Assembly: GCA_002316585.1 (NCBI GenBank) | Contig: DCDU01000145.1 | Location: 1-5,330, forward strand | DNA length: 5,330 bases | Reading direction: 5' to 3' | Source of the DNA: Firmicutes bacterium UBA1047 | GTDB lineage: Bacteria; Bacillota; Clostridia; Tissierellales; Sedimentibacteraceae | Shown here: piece after piece, positions 5,118 to 5,330 of the stretch | How the letters are laid out: each line of letters begins with the position of its first letter | How positions within the stretch are numbered: the first letter of the stretch is position 1 | Notes under the pieces: model-generated | The model's input: the letters and a program-made list of their open reading frames with translations, nothing else | The model's database searches: none | Told to the model about the DNA's origin: nothing | Translations under genes and position numbers: made by a program

Positions 5118-5330
5118 TTATTTCATCACTTCCTTATATAATAATCGACTATCCCCAACTTCTTGAAACCCATGGCTTTCATAGAAAATATATTCCTTCT
5201 TATCTTTTGCTTCTTCAGGATAAGATGACCCCGAATTTCTTCTACCCATGATATAATTAATTTCATCATCACTGAATTGATATATATATCCAAATTTTAA
5301 TATCTTCTTATCAATATCTTGTTTTTCTTT
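5118..5330 (-). CDS. C-terminal 70 residues of an unidentified protein, cut by the right edge
   Basis: The minus-strand frame is open from the right edge to a double stop (TAATAA, 5115-5120). The visible part begins KEKQDIDKKILKFGYIYQFS and ends with FYESHGFQEVGDSRLLYKEV, followed by Met-Lys. The FYE-x-HGF-x-EVG pattern recalls the last strand and helix of GNAT acetyltransferases (FYEKLGF), but the acetyl-CoA loop Q/R-x2-G-x-G/A expected about 40 residues earlier is not seen, so the match is weak. There are no membrane segments. An 84-nt gap separates it from the membrane-protein pair on the same strand, so it may belong to the same transcript. Confidence 0.6.
   Translation of the reverse strand, partial: KEKQDIDKKILKFGYIYQFSDDEINYIMGRRNSGSSYPEEAKDKKEYIFYESHGFQEVGDSRLLYKEVMK

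Noticed and set aside
5118..5330. Calling the right-edge fragment a GNAT acetyltransferase
   Set aside because: Only the FYE-x-HGF-x-EVG end fits. The acetyl-CoA binding loop is not found in the 50 residues before it.
1..5330. CRISPR arrays, tRNA or rRNA genes, insertion-sequence inverted repeats
   Set aside because: By eye I see no regularly spaced repeats, cloverleaf sequence, rRNA-like segment or transposase motifs in the window.

Overview
The window is AT-rich. It has strong AGGAGG-type ribosome binding sites, a Firmicutes-type LexA (SOS) operator and a YwfO/YwgA-like gene pair, which together point to a low-GC Gram-positive bacterium, most likely a clostridium. The species cannot be named from the sequence. 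Every supported gene is on the minus strand. The region looks accessory: small operons separated by decayed gene pieces.

Layout from the left. Bases 1-111 hold a plus-strand intrinsic terminator (44-81) belonging to something off the left edge. Bases 112-2166 are a tight three-gene minus-strand operon. In transcription order it encodes a SAMHD1/YwfO-like HD-domain deoxynucleotide triphosphohydrolase, a YwgA-like protein, and a 73-residue Cys/His-rich probable zinc protein. The gaps are 11 nt and 1 nt. Its promoter is a perfect consensus (TTGACA, 17 bp, TATAAT), and a LexA box lies entirely inside the spacer, so the operon should be repressed by LexA and induced by DNA damage.

Bases about 2250-3210 hold no intact recognised gene. 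Directly upstream of the SOS promoter is the N-terminus of a DUF4062 protein, broken by one nonsense codon and one frameshift and cut off near the promoter. Upstream of that is an unrecognised 83-codon ORF with a plausible promoter. The rest (2777-3150) shows only a 16-bp palindrome and scraps. Just after the next operon is a strong ribosome binding site leading to only nine codons, probably the stub of a lost third gene.

Bases 3211-5033 encode two minus-strand proteins that overlap by 4 nt (ATGA). Each has one N-terminal membrane helix and a large, mostly helical cytosolic part. They look like distant paralogues and belong to no family I recognise. Bases 5118-5330 are the C-terminal end of another minus-strand gene entering from the right.

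Interpretation. The two most interesting units are the SOS-controlled dNTPase/YwgA/zinc-protein operon, which could act on nucleotide pools during DNA damage or phage attack, and the coupled pair of membrane-anchored proteins. Both roles are inferred; no defence activity can be shown from this sequence alone.
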